NCBI GenBank assembly: GCA_006937955.1
Contig: SSNP01000010.1
Location: 3,894,763-3,958,762, forward strand
From: Pachypanchax playfairii
Taxonomy: Eukaryota; Chordata; Actinopteri; Cyprinodontiformes; Aplocheilidae
DNA: 64,000 nt
Direction of reading: 5' to 3'
The notes under the pieces are model-generated. The model was not told the origin of the DNA. It did not search any database and saw only the letters and a program-made list of their open reading frames with translations. The position numbers and the translations under genes are program-made. Numbering within the stretch: the first letter of the stretch is position 1; each line of letters starts with the position of its first letter. Below are positions 46,506-57,961 of the stretch, piece after piece.

Positions 46506-48930
46506 AAAACAGTTTGCAGCAGCAGATCAGTTCCAGGTTACACAATTTAAACTGAGAACATGATTTCTTAATCAAATTGTCTCTCCCTGTCAGGATAAAA
46601 TCTTAAAAGAAAAATCTACTGACTCAAGAATTCTTCCCAGCTGTACACTGAAACATCCCTGGACATTGAAAGTAAGACTGAAAAACTCTGTGAACAGACA
46701 TAACAAGGTGTTTGGTCACACTGTGCATGTGCTCTGCTCTAAATGTCCAGTTTAACTGAAAGGCCAAATTAATCAACCCCCTGAGTCTTGGTTTAACTTT
46801 ATATTTCAGCATATTAAAGCAATAACATCATAAAAATATTTTCCCAGCAATGTAATTAAGTAGGCTTCTTTCTGCTTAATCAGCTTGGAGATTTAATTAA
46901 GACCTGAAGTAATATTGTATAGCATCAACTGCTGTTCAACCAGCCATGGGAGACACTTTGTTTCAACAGGGGGCAGCAAACAGTAGGTATTGATTAGACT
47001 GAAATAAAAAAAAATTGGAGCTGTTTACATGATTTTAATCAAATACACTTTATCGTTGCCTCTATTTGCAACACAAATGAGAATATAATGTATAGAATCA
47101 TCAATAGATATAGTTTCAATAAGATCTGCAAGTTTTAATTTGACACTGACAGTAATGGACACTTTATTTTGGGGTGTTTCTTCTTTATCCCCTAAAAACT
47201 GGAGATAAACTGAGATTGTTTGCTATCATTTCTCATGTGGCATTTCCCTGACCTCAGGTTGAGTGGCTGACCTCTTGACAACCCAGCTGTATAAGAGGAG
47301 AACAGCAGGACGTCCATCTGACTGATGCAATTCTCCACTGAAAAACCCTGTTGTATAAGCTTCTTATGTAAAGCAGAAAACACTGTGTAATCTCTCTCTG
47401 TCACTCCCTCTCCCAGTCTGTGTGTGTGAGCGCTTTTGTCACTATTATTACTACTAGTTGTAGTAAACATTACCTTGGTTTGGCTTTGTCTGCTGCTTAA
47501 TCAGCAAATCTGCTAAGACTTGCAATGTTGCATCCATGGTCAGAATGATCCAGTTTACCTCCCAAAAAACAGGAAATATATTTTCCCTGTTTTTTTCTCT
47601 CTCAGGTTCTGTTTCTTAATTGAACTGTTTATTGAACAGGGTTTTCTTCTCTACAAACCCTTAAATTTCAACATTTCCTTGTGAGCATGAGAATGTGAAC
47701 AGAGCGAGTCATTTATTTCATGTCTTTGTTATATTACTGCAGAATATGACAACACCGTTTTAGCTCAGCTGTTTCACACATGTAGCAGCTTAACCCACAA
47801 CTTTACGTCTATGCTTCAAGATACTCAGTGTGTTATACTGATCAGAGCTGATAAAGAAGTAGAGGTTTTCAGTATAAACACATGACTGGTGCCACTTATG
47901 TTATCTTTCAGTTCCCTCTTAGGTTTGACCTCAGGTCAGATTCATACAGGGCCCTGAAGCAGTTGGCTGCACATATTTTTTATGTTAGATTGTCGTACAG
48001 TCTAACCAACATCTATTTTATATCAAGTTCATAAAGTTGTTAGAATAAAATAACAATTTAAGTCTTTTCACATTTTATTTTGCCCCAAAACATAAAACCT
48101 CTTGAAGTTCTAATTAAGAAATCGTATTTATATTATTGTTGACTGACTTCTGAACGCTATTCTGTGACTTTGAATATAATTACTTGTATAACTTGTCATT
48201 TTGTTTCATGCACGAGTCTCCGAACTTTGAATCTTAAATATTAAATCAATTTTGTTTCTGACGTAATGCAACGCAGTCCATCGCTCACTGCGTGAAATAA
48301 TAATTGAAACAATAACTTTAAAAAATCAGATAGTTTCAAAATCAGAGACAACTTAAATTTTCTGATATTTTGAGCTCAATTCACAGTTTTTATCTTTTAG
48401 CAGGTGTTGATACTCAGTTCATGTCACACGCGCCTCGATGTCACCGTGACGTTACCGATAACCTCCACTGTAAACATGGTGTTCTTCCGCCATGAAACAG
48501 ATAAAATAGTACAGAAGTAAATCGCACGTTTCCACTTCCTCAACATTCAACAAAGCACAAAAATGTGACCTCAATTAAATATTAAATGTGACCTCCCTTG
48601 TAATTAAATGTTGATCTAGTATTACGTATAATATGTTACATTTGAGATTTGTAAAAACAAAGTAGGTCTAATGCAGCCATGTGTTAAAGCTAATACCGGA
48701 AATAACTCAAACTCAGGCACTTGTGGTCACGGAAAAAGTGCAATTATCCATGCTAGGACTCCACTCTTAAACATTCAGCCTTAAATATATGGATTAAAAA
48801 ATCGCTTCTATAAATGTCTAATGTGGTTTCAATAATATTCAAAGTCAGCTATCTGTTATAAACTAAAATAAGATTCACTGTAAACCAACTCTGATTTCTT
48901 AAACAGCCAAAAGCGCGAGCGAAAGTGAGC
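46505..48930. other. mainly AT-rich spacer
   Basis: Includes a CTCF-like core (46,963-46,976) and a GC-richer patch at 48,420-48,560. Frames such as 47,192-47,470 minus have no likeness. Confidence 0.3.
46963..46976 (+). promoter_or_regulatory. weak CTCF-core-like site
   Basis: TCAACAGGGGGCAG, 12 of 14 to the CTCF core. Confidence 0.2.
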
Positions 48931-48939
48931 TCCTGCTTT

Positions 48940-49260
48940 AAAAACAAGACGAGCGGAGGGATATAAACTCTTAACACATGATGTCGCCAGCAGCCCTTCC
49001 TACTTCCACCAGCTCCACGCTGACACCTTGATTGGTCGAAACTAAGCGAACAGTCGGCGCTCATTGGCTGCGCCCCTGTCAATCTTACAGCAATACCACT
49101 CAGGACAGATTAGGCACCATTTGCCACAACTAAATAGTTACATTGTATATCAAGTAGGAAGAATTATTTTGATTGGTGGCCACCGCGCTCGGCGGAGAGT
49201 GACAGCTCGTCTTCGTTGAAAGCATCGCTACGTTTTGAATGCAACAAAGTGTGAGCGTTG
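48940..49260. promoter_or_regulatory. CCAAT-rich promoter-like region
   Basis: GC-rich island with inverted CCAAT boxes (ATTGG at 49,031-49,035, 49,063-49,067 and 49,172-49,176) and a TATAAA at 48,962-48,967. Layout allows a plus-strand start near 49,210-49,240. A minus-strand start could use the first two CCAAT boxes. Direction is not settled. Confidence 0.45.
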
Positions 49261-49301
49261 AATATTCAGTCTGAACAAACAGATGTGGATTCACTGCTCG
49301 G
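49210..49301 (+). other. putative first exon of an unidentified plus-strand gene
   Basis: Sequence downstream of the CCAAT-rich region ends in CTCGG|GTAAGTCAC, a near-consensus 5' splice site. An ATG at 49,283 gives MWIHCS plus one base (phase 1) before the splice. The ATG has C at -3, a poor context, so the exon may be wholly untranslated. I recognise no gene from six residues. The 5' end is not defined. Confidence 0.35.
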
Positions 49302-50020
49302 GTAAGTCACTACTCAACAGCTTGTGTCTGTCTGCATTTCACGTTTTCCTGTTCCTGTGCTCGGGCAGTTGTGACAACTGCGTATCCAGGCGTTGTGGTG
49401 TTGGTGTTGTGGAGGTATGCGCGTGTTTTTCCCGGAGTTTTAAGCCGGCACGGTGCTGTGTGTTTGTGGATACTCTGAAGAGTCGGGAAACCTTCCACTT
49501 CCATCAGTCTTAAACAGCATCAAGAACGAGCTTTTTTGCAGTTTGTTAAGTTAAGATCAGTCGCAGCTTTCTTCTCACTCTGTCCCTGAACCTTTTAGCT
49601 CTGTAGACCTTTCTTAAAGACCATCTCATCCAGCCGGTGGGTTTGAGCGTGACAGTAATAACACTCCATTAGGAGCTGTCACAAACGATTTACGACAAGT
49701 GTCAGCCAGCTTCTGATGCGATCCCTCTTCATTTCGGAAAATGGATTGGATCTCAGAGAAAAAGCACGTTGACTTTATTGGCAACTTTTATCGCACCATG
49801 AATTTTGTTGACACGTTAAAAGACAGTTTTACAATATAGAGAAAGTGCTCAGATTTTTTTTTGTTGTTGTTGTTATTCTTTGTGGAAAAACACAGTTAAA
49901 ATGTTTATTTGTTTCATCTGAATCATTCTGTAAGCTTTTCCTCTTTATGTCATCTAAGTTAATGTGTCAGCTAAAATATATTATGTCTTTTTCATGAGCC
50001 CATTTCTGACTATTGTGCTC
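49302..50020. other. non-coding, presumptive intron
   Basis: Lies downstream of the GTAAGT donor. The composition shifts to AT-rich by 49,800. No feature seen. Confidence 0.25.
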
Positions 50021-50430
50021 TCATTGCTGTGCGTAATTGCTTCTCTCCCGGGAGAGAGTGCCATCAAACTTCCAATTTCCTACTTAAACCCGGAAACCAT
50101 TTCACCCAACCTGAATTGATGGCATCGATAAACTCAAATAAAGGTCCCTTCAAGTCAGCATCAAGTTTTCTTTTTGCAATGAGAAAATTGGGTTATTTGC
50201 TTTTTTTCTCCCCCCTTTTTGCTAGTATTTCAGTGAGACAGGTGACTTGGATTAGAGGGCAGCGAGACAATGAGAAGTCTGACATGTCAGCAGGTAGGAG
50301 GAACTGTTATCTATTACATCATTATCCAGTGCAGCAGAGGGATGTGCTGCAAAACAGAGTGTTTCAGCTACACCTTCAGGTAAAGTTCAGGTTGCCGAAA
50401 AAGGTGTCACAGGATCCCAAGTGAGATGGT
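50020..50430 (+). other. candidate conserved block with a possible 60-bp exon
   Basis: A long pyrimidine tract and TATTTCAG precede 50,234, and CAGCAG|GTAGGAGG ends at 50,293. The 60-bp interval is open in phase 1-1, compatible with the 49,301 donor, and would encode about 20 residues containing QVTWIRGQRDNEKSDM. The surrounding 131-codon frame is open throughout. No family recognised; could equally be an enhancer. Confidence 0.2.
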
Positions 50431-50936
50431 CCAGATAAGGGTGCTGAGCAGTTCTGACGAGCACCCAGCAGGGAGAGTGGATCAGCTGATCTGTGCAAGT
50501 CTTTCTCAGCAGGACACGTTCAACCCAGTTTCAGAGAAGTGTTTCTTTTTATTATACAGGTAGAGACACACAGATGAAGTGGCGGGTGGAGGAACCATAA
50601 AAACCCGAATTGTTTGTTGGATTGGAGTCAAACATTTGTCCTAAAATCCAAATGTGTCCTGCAGAAAAGTTGTGAATAAAGCAGCAAATCTGAGATCTGA
50701 AAAACAAGTTAATATACACTTTAAAATGTTGCTTGAGATTGAGGAGGTCTGTTTGATGATGCCCTCGTCTTATCTCACCAGGCAAACAGCTTTTAGTCCT
50801 GAAGAGTAACAAGTTCGCACTCTGAAGTCAGACCTTCAAAAGGACGTCAGAACTTAATCCAGAAATTTGAATTTGCCAGTGTCAGATCTTCTGTCATCCC
50901 TCTGATTTCCTTCAGTTTAAAGTTAAAACATCTAAG

Positions 50937-50987
50937 GCTCAGACCTGTCGGGTCTAAGACGGGTGTCTAGACCCGACAGGTCTCAGC
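50937..50987. repeat. 20-bp inverted repeat (hairpin)
   Basis: AGACCTGTCGGGTCTA (50,941-50,956) and TAGACCCGACAGGTCT (50,968-50,983) are exact inverted copies around 11 nt. Arms extend to 20 bp with one mismatch, and GAC/GTC inside the loop can also pair. Unrelated to any miRNA I know. Confidence 0.8.
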
Positions 50988-50999
50988 TCCTGAGATCAG

Positions 51000-52420
51000 G
51001 TCTTCAGTAGATCAGATCTCACCAGTACTGGGCTCAGTAGCATTCACATACTTATGCTTCACTTGCCATTCCTCAAAAATTCTGTTATTTTAGCAATAAA
51101 GGAATAAAACGGACTTGGATATAAATAACTAGAAAACAGATTTGAGGTTTGAGCTCAATCTGAACTCTGCTGGTTCTGACATCATCACAAAGTCAAAGCA
51201 AATAGGAGTGCTGACCTCCTGCTGCTCCTTTTTTTTCCCTCCATGTAGGACTGTGATCACGATGATGACCCAGTTCTGGTGTTTGTGAAATCCTTCATGA
51301 CCATCACCTTCTGATTCTACCGTTCTATTCTTGTTCATCTTAAAAGGATGGTAGAAAAGCTGATCAGGTGTTTTGATGTGCAATCTGATCCCACTCGTTA
51401 CATTACGGTTCATAGTGGAACGTCTAAATCTCTGGAGCGCTCTCCCCTTCAAGCATGTACTCACACAATGTCACAATCCATATATTGAGCAAAATATTGT
51501 AGCTGGACTTGTTCAGTGAAAAGGAGGCTTAAGCTCGAGATAACTTTATGGTCTCAGCTCAAGTAATGGGCTTTTTTTTTGTTGCTGAGAAACTCGACTG
51601 CAGGAGAAGCTGTACTCTGCTTTTATTGATAAAGTTAAGCTCTGAATGAAACGTCAGACTGTTTTCTGTTGAAAATACTCTTCCAATTAAATTGATCAAA
51701 TTTCCGTCTAAATGCTCCGATTCGGGGTTTTATGATGAAATAGCTCTGGGTTTGATTGTTACGCTGCAGCGTTTCAGTCATGAGAATTCAGTCAAAACAC
51801 TAATTTGAAGAAGCGTGATCATTTTCTCCTGGTGCCTTTTCCAGCTGCTGAATTTCAAAGACAGGCAGTCATTTGTCGCGCTCTTCAGACATTAGAGATT
51901 GTCAGTCTGTCAGGGGCAATGATGAAGTGAGTGGGCGTATCTGAATGCACAGCTGTGTGCATGGTCTCCTGTATGGATCAAAACATCATAATTAAGTCTT
52001 TCTAGTCCGGATGTTCCTGGATCCATTAACACCTGTGGTTGTAATAATGCTTGAGACCGACGCTAACAACTGATTTCACTGATGATTTATGTGCTTTTCT
52101 TTCATAATTACTGAATGTACCAATCAGAGAGTGAGGTGACTGTGTCAAATGTTTTTTTTTTTTTTTTACTTCTAAACAGTGAAGAACCATATCTAATTAT
52201 TCACTTCATTAACACAGGTCACTGTAGAGTTGACCTAGTTTCTCATTCATTTTAATTCATTAATATAATTCATACATACATGCGATTCTAACTGTTTATC
52301 ACTTACTGATTTCGCTAATATAAAAATGATCTTTATGATCTTCAGATGGAGTTCAACCATGTTCATCTTTCCTTTAAATCATTGTTCAGTTCCAGTTCTC
52401 GGGACCCACTACGCTGCATG
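51000..52420. other. non-coding stretch with small candidate block
   Basis: 51,830-51,970 is complex and non-repetitive. The rest is mixed or AT-rich, with a T16 run at 52,152-52,167. The minus frame 51,129-51,464 has no likeness. Confidence 0.25.
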
Positions 52421-52424
52421 TTTT

Positions 52425-52912
52425 CAGTAGCTAACAAACTCCGTCCTTTCTGCGCGTCTTTCCCGCCCCATCGTGTGCTCGAGCTGACGTTATCCCCAAT
52501 ATGGACCTTCTGCGGGTGATTACCTTTATGCTTGGGTTTTTACTGGTCGCATTAACCAAGCTAGAGGCTGAATACATATTGCTACTGCTCCTCCGCCACA
52601 GGAGAGGAGAGCAGGATGACAGGATGATTGCACCAGCAGACCACTTCTGTTTACCTCCCGCCATGTTTTCTACTTGGGTCTGAGAAAGCGGAAAGACGTC
52701 ACGCTGAAGTTGTACGCATGCGCAGTGGGCTTTTTTCACTCCTTCATTCCGAATGGGTGTATACATGCATGTCTATCCGAATGAAGATCGGACAAAACCA
52801 CCCCTCTCGATCGGAAGTAAATTTCATTCTGATTGACATGTTTACATGACGTATTTTTGTTCCGATTGGGCGTTTATTCTGATTAAATGTGCCCATGTAA
52901 ACGTAGCTACTG
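52425..52912 (-). mobile_element. non-autonomous DNA transposon candidate
   Basis: CAGTAGCTA (52,425-52,433) and TAGCTACTG (52,904-52,912) are inverted termini flanked on both sides by TTT. The right end, read inward, contains GTTTACATGGGCACATTTAAT, and internal repeats of CCGAATG/GATCGGA type follow, a pattern familiar from fish DNA-transposon derivatives. Short frames inside are on both strands; no transposase is recognisable. Superfamily uncertain. Confidence 0.5.
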
Positions 52913-53830
52913 TTTCTCTGCCTCAACACACCTGATTTAAATTAATGGCTGATTAACAGGCTTCTGTTGAACTGCAAACATTTGAATTTAACATAACATG
53001 TAGAAATCCACTTTTAGATAGTCAGTAATGTTTAATGCAAAACTGAATCCTAATGCTGTGGTGAACCACGACTCTCAGACAATGACTCTCTAACCCTAAT
53101 TCCCTCATTGAAATATTAAAAACAAACCTGTCCTTCCTTTTACTGTGCAGCCTCGCAGGGCAATTTAAAAACAGAAAACTATTGTGTAACACAATATTAA
53201 AACAAGCAGTATAGTTCATGTGTAAGAGAGAAAGTACATTTTTCTGAGCAATGATCACATCATGTCACTCAGAGGCTATTTACTGAGAACAAACCACATA
53301 ACAACCACACAGAGACGTTAGATGATACAGAATGAAACTGAACATGCTGACCATATTCACCCAAATATTTATTAGTGTCCCTTTGAAGAGCTTCATAAAT
53401 GTTTTCTAAAGTCAAATAATCACTTGAACTCTGCTTTTAGAATCAAACGTGACCCATAAATTTAGTTAACACCTACTAAGTATTTAAAACATGCCTTAAT
53501 TTACTACATTTTACTGATGTTTTAGTCTTTCCAGCTGCTGTCCACAGACATGGACACTTTGTTTATTTTCTCCTATTAACGTTGATTTATGAAGGTGTGC
53601 ATCATAGTCTCTTCAAAACCTGGTTCATTATCCTCATCAGACGTTTCCCATTTCTCATGACGTTTGACAGCGTCACAGTCAGTTTGGTGGTCAGACTGAA
53701 AGTTTTATCAAGTGCAACAAACTCTAAACATAAAAAGTTTCATGCATCTCCACCCAAACAGCTTGTAAGAAATGAAAAAGAGAAGGGAGTGAAGTTTCAG
53801 CTCTGAATAGATGCAAAACACCGTGTTGTA
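52913..53830. other. AT-rich spacer
   Basis: No feature seen beyond short frames of chance length. Confidence 0.3.
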
Positions 53831-54210
53831 AAAGGTGAGTCACCTGCCACCTCACTGATTTACCTGCTTACCATTTCAACTCAACTTAAGCCGCGTCCAG
53901 TAACACAGCATCAGTGCTGGCTGTGTGTTTTCTGTGTGTTCCCCTGCAGCTGAACCATGCTCTCATCCTACAACTGCAGAAAACCCTTTCTTGTATGCCA
54001 GGTTAGACAAGCATGCCCCTTTCACTGCTGTCAAACTGAAAGCCTCACTCTACAAGCCATGCCTAAATGGATGGAAAGGAAAGGGAGCAGAAAGGAGCAG
54101 TTTTTCTGTTCCCACGCTGAGCGAGGAGAACAGGAAGAACTCAGCTACACAGCAGGCCTCTGCCTTCTGCTATTATGGCTATGATTCAATCATTGCAGGG
54201 TAACACTTTA
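53830..54210 (+). other. candidate exon or conserved block
   Basis: TTCCCCTGCAG|CTGAACC gives a plausible 3' splice site at 53,949-53,950. The following frame is open to a stop overlapping GCAGG|GTAACA (about 54,200). Its phase agrees with the 49,301 and 50,293 donors, a one-in-three coincidence. The peptide (about 84 residues, KHAPFTAVKLKASLYKPC in the middle) has no known likeness. CACCTG E-boxes and TTTACCTGC at 53,841-53,870 favour a regulatory reading. Confidence 0.15.
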
Positions 54211-55860
54211 CCCCAGCACATTGAAGGAGGGAAGAAATGTCCTCACTCTTTCTCTGTTAATGGAAGTTAAAGCCAAAGGTGTTTCTGTACAAAGAGGAGA
54301 CCATCAGCCACTTAATGTGAGAAGTAGCATCAGCAAGCCTCAACTCACAATCCACTCTCCCCCTGCTGTGATTTCAAAATGGCCTCCCTTCTGTGCTTGC
54401 AGCCAGAGATGCTCCATACGGGGTGCAGGAACCAGACTGGGCTGTGCTTGCTTCTCCTGGTGTAGCCTGAGCTGGAGTGGAGGATTTCAGTGTGTTGCAT
54501 CCTTAGATTTATTTCATTTTCTCTTTCACCTGCTTAAATGTAATGCAAACAAAGCTGAGCTTGTTGACCAGCGTCACGTGACTCACAGTTTGTTGTCACT
54601 GATGTTCAACACTTCAAAATGCCATAAAACATTCTCACTGCCAACATGAGTAGCAGTAGTGGTAGTATGCTGCTAATAAAAAGTCTGATTTCAAGACGAA
54701 GAGACAGGAAAATGTTTGAATCTTTTCATATTTCAGGAATGTCAAAACAACTTTTGTACAATAATGAAAGAAAAACATAAACACAAGGAAAAAAAACATA
54801 TTTTAAGTGAACATTTAAAGGTTGTTGTTAGTCATTTAATATAATTACATGTTTTTTTTATTTTTACTGTTTGGTCTTTTGACTTCTAAGTTGAGATGTG
54901 ATATGCGTTTGTGTGGACGCTGTGGAGACTAGACCCTAAAATACCTGAGCTAATAACGACCCACCGAGAGAAAATAATTTAACAATCATTGAGAAGAAAC
55001 TTGATGTTCAGCCAGAGACGAAAAACATTCGTAACGAAATGTCTTCAACTTGAACACACTTCTTATAAAGTGTTGTCTCTTCAGGATACAACTGAAGGCA
55101 CTTTATGAAATCAGGGAGAATTTTTTTCCTTTCTGGTGTGAATAATTCTGGCATAGCATGAACCTGTCCCACTCGAAGCTTGGCTGCAATTTACCAGTTT
55201 TTATTTTCAGACCAGCTGGGAACACTTGGTGGGGAGAAGAGAGGGAAAAAAAATAAAAACACAGGATCCGAGCATCCATCCAGATTGGCTTTTGGTACAT
55301 TTCATTGTGTTCTTACGCTGGGTATTCAAGGCATAACAGTCTGCTCTAAGACATGTTTATATCCACCTGTAGAGAGAAAGTCAATGGGCATTTTTAATTA
55401 TTTGTTGACATTTTGTTGACCTTTTTGTTTTAATGGCTGAGAAAACAGTCAATTAATTGAAAATGGTGACAATTATGAATTACACCCAGCTGTGACACCC
55501 AGCTGTAAATATGACATTTTTTAAATTCGTACTCACTCAGCTTGCTTGTGTTTGCCAATAAGAGTCCTCTGTTTGACCTTCATGGGTAAAGAATGAGAAG
55601 AGAAGCTGTGGCTGCAAAACAACAAACAAAAGAATTAATCCATGTCTTCCTGCAAGCTTTAAACTAACCTATAATCAACGCCTGATCTACAGGTTAAACA
55701 TCAATTAGTATAATAAGCAAATGAAGATGGGAGATGAAGAAGATATGAATGATGTTGAAAGGGGTCTCCAGTCCAAAGCTCAGGGATGTGATGTAGACCT
55801 ACCACGGGAAAGACTGAGGCATTTGTGGCTTCTGTGTGAAGTAGTACCTTAAAGAATGGT
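54210..55860. other. non-coding spacer
   Basis: 54,220-54,600 is moderately complex with an open plus frame of no likeness. The rest is AT-rich. Confidence 0.25.
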
Positions 55861-55866
55861 GTGATT

Positions 55867-56465
55867 TAGGCTGTATTCACACCTGATAGTGCGGTAGACT
55901 CGGTTCAGTTGGGGACCAAAATTGCAACATTGTTGCTGTTTTTAGCTGGTGTGGTTTGCATTCACACTGTAATTTATTAGAAAGACCAAAACTAAGGAGC
56001 ATGTTTACATCCCTGCCTGTGGTGGCGCTATAGTGTCACTGCACTTCTTGGTGCGGGGGGAACTCCCCTCTACAGTGAAATGTAAACAATTCTGGTGGTT
56101 TTGGGATTGATCTTTTGTGTTTCGCAAATGTGCCAGATCAATGTTCTGCAGCAATGGGCTCAGGATTAGCAGATAATGAGGCAGAGGACAACACGAGGCG
56201 GCTGAGACGGCTGCACAATATAGTCCGCTTCCTGTTTTTGGTGCCGTCCCAGTCCGGTTGTATTCACATATGCAATAGAACCACTCCAGAGTTTGTTTCA
56301 GTTGAACTGAGACCTATGTTTTAGGTGGACTCGAGTCCAATTATTTAGTCCAGATCAGAATTAGATTGCACATGCACACCTCCCCAAATGAACCAGAATC
56401 TCTGGGCAAGTGAACTTGAGTTCAATTCAAGCGGACTAAACAGGGCTGGTGTGAATTCACCCTGA
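55867..56465. mobile_element. hAT-like non-autonomous transposon
   Basis: The left end TAGGCTGTATTCACACC and the right end, reverse-complemented, TCAGGGTGAATTCACACC are matching terminal inverted repeats. Flanks GTGTGATT (55,859-55,866) and GTGTATTG resemble an 8-bp target duplication damaged by one deletion. The ~600-bp interior has no transposase. The hAT assignment rests on termini and duplication length. Confidence 0.6.
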
Positions 56466-57955
56466 GTGTATTGTTGTTATTTTTTATGATGGTTATGTTG
56501 GCTGAACATAAAATAACTTAATTTTTTCTTGTGGGCTGTGCATATCTGTATTACTCCATTAAGTTATTCATTCCTAAAATTTAGCAGGAGCAGTTTAGAT
56601 GGTAAGACATTAATATTTATTCTGTTTGTAAGTTACATTAAATGTTTCATTTTAGATTGTATTAAACACGTGATATTACAGACTGTATAGATTCAATTAT
56701 TTAAAGTTTGAAACATTTTTTCTGTCTTATAAATTGTTTAAGCATTGACATTGCAATTCACCCGTATGCAGTAGTTAAAACGGAAGCATCATTTGAATGT
56801 GAGGAAGGCATTGTTGACCAAAAACACATACATGGTGGCTAATGCCACGCTGATCATTTGTTTATTCACTTGAACTGGCAACACAAAGCTGTGTATCACA
56901 AATGCAAATTCAGACCAGAAAGCCATCCAAAGCAAAAGACTATCTAAACAGCATACGCATAAACGGATACAAGAGAGATACAAGAACATAGAGGTGCCAT
57001 TGTGAGACAGCAGGTGCATTACGCTAACAAATTTCCCTTATTAAAACTGCTTCAGAGAAGGATTTACCTCACTTACAAATTATATTTTGCTTAGCAAAGT
57101 TAAACCAAATACAAATTTTAAGAAAAAGAAGGTTTGCTTTAAAACAAAGACTTTATTCATTCCTCTATTTTGTTTACAGCTCAACTTCATGAAAACATTC
57201 TAGAGGTTAAATACTTCCAAACAGTTCTATTCAAGCTGTTTCTTTTCTGTAGTTCACAATATTTCTGAAAGCAAATAATAACAATATTTTGTCTTTTTTC
57301 TTTGAAATATATTCTAATTCAATAAAATTAAACTATTATTAGACTATTATTTTAAAGATATTTGTAGGTTTTTTCTTTTCCTGCTGTGAGGAGATTGTTT
57401 TGTAACATTGATAATGCATTTTATCATTTAGCTTGATTCTTTTGTCAGACTCTTCTGTCAGTGCATTTTCATATTGGAGGCTTTGAGGGGGTTCAAAGCC
57501 AGGGAGTATTTTAACAAAGAACACTTTAACATGTAGCAGGACTGAGCTGAAGTTCATCTTGACTTTATTTTATTTGTGATCAGGGATCTTCCTCCTGTAC
57601 AGAGGAGTCTTCCTTTCCACTCACACTGACAAATGATCTCTTGACATGCAGAGTCATGACATTGAGTGCTGAGCAATAAAGATGACGACAGAATTAAAAG
57701 CAATCCTGAAAAATTCAACTTAAAACATCAGTTTACATCATATTTATCTTAGCTGGAAGCTTTCTGCAAGATTAATTATTTAGTGTTATGTGTGTTTTAT
57801 TTACACAAAATGCTTTTGTCTAAGAGGAGGATGTGTTTAAGTGTCCGTCTCCAGAGAGCGGTACAAAGTTGGTTTATTTAAATAATAATCAATAATGGGT
57901 GAGGGGCCAGAAAAAGTCCAATTCAAAAGCCCTTACCACGTTACATTGCCTATAC
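56466..57955. other. AT-rich spacer
   Basis: No gene or repeat recognised. The minus frame 56,789-57,019 has no likeness. Confidence 0.3.
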
Positions 57956-57961
57956 TAGAGA

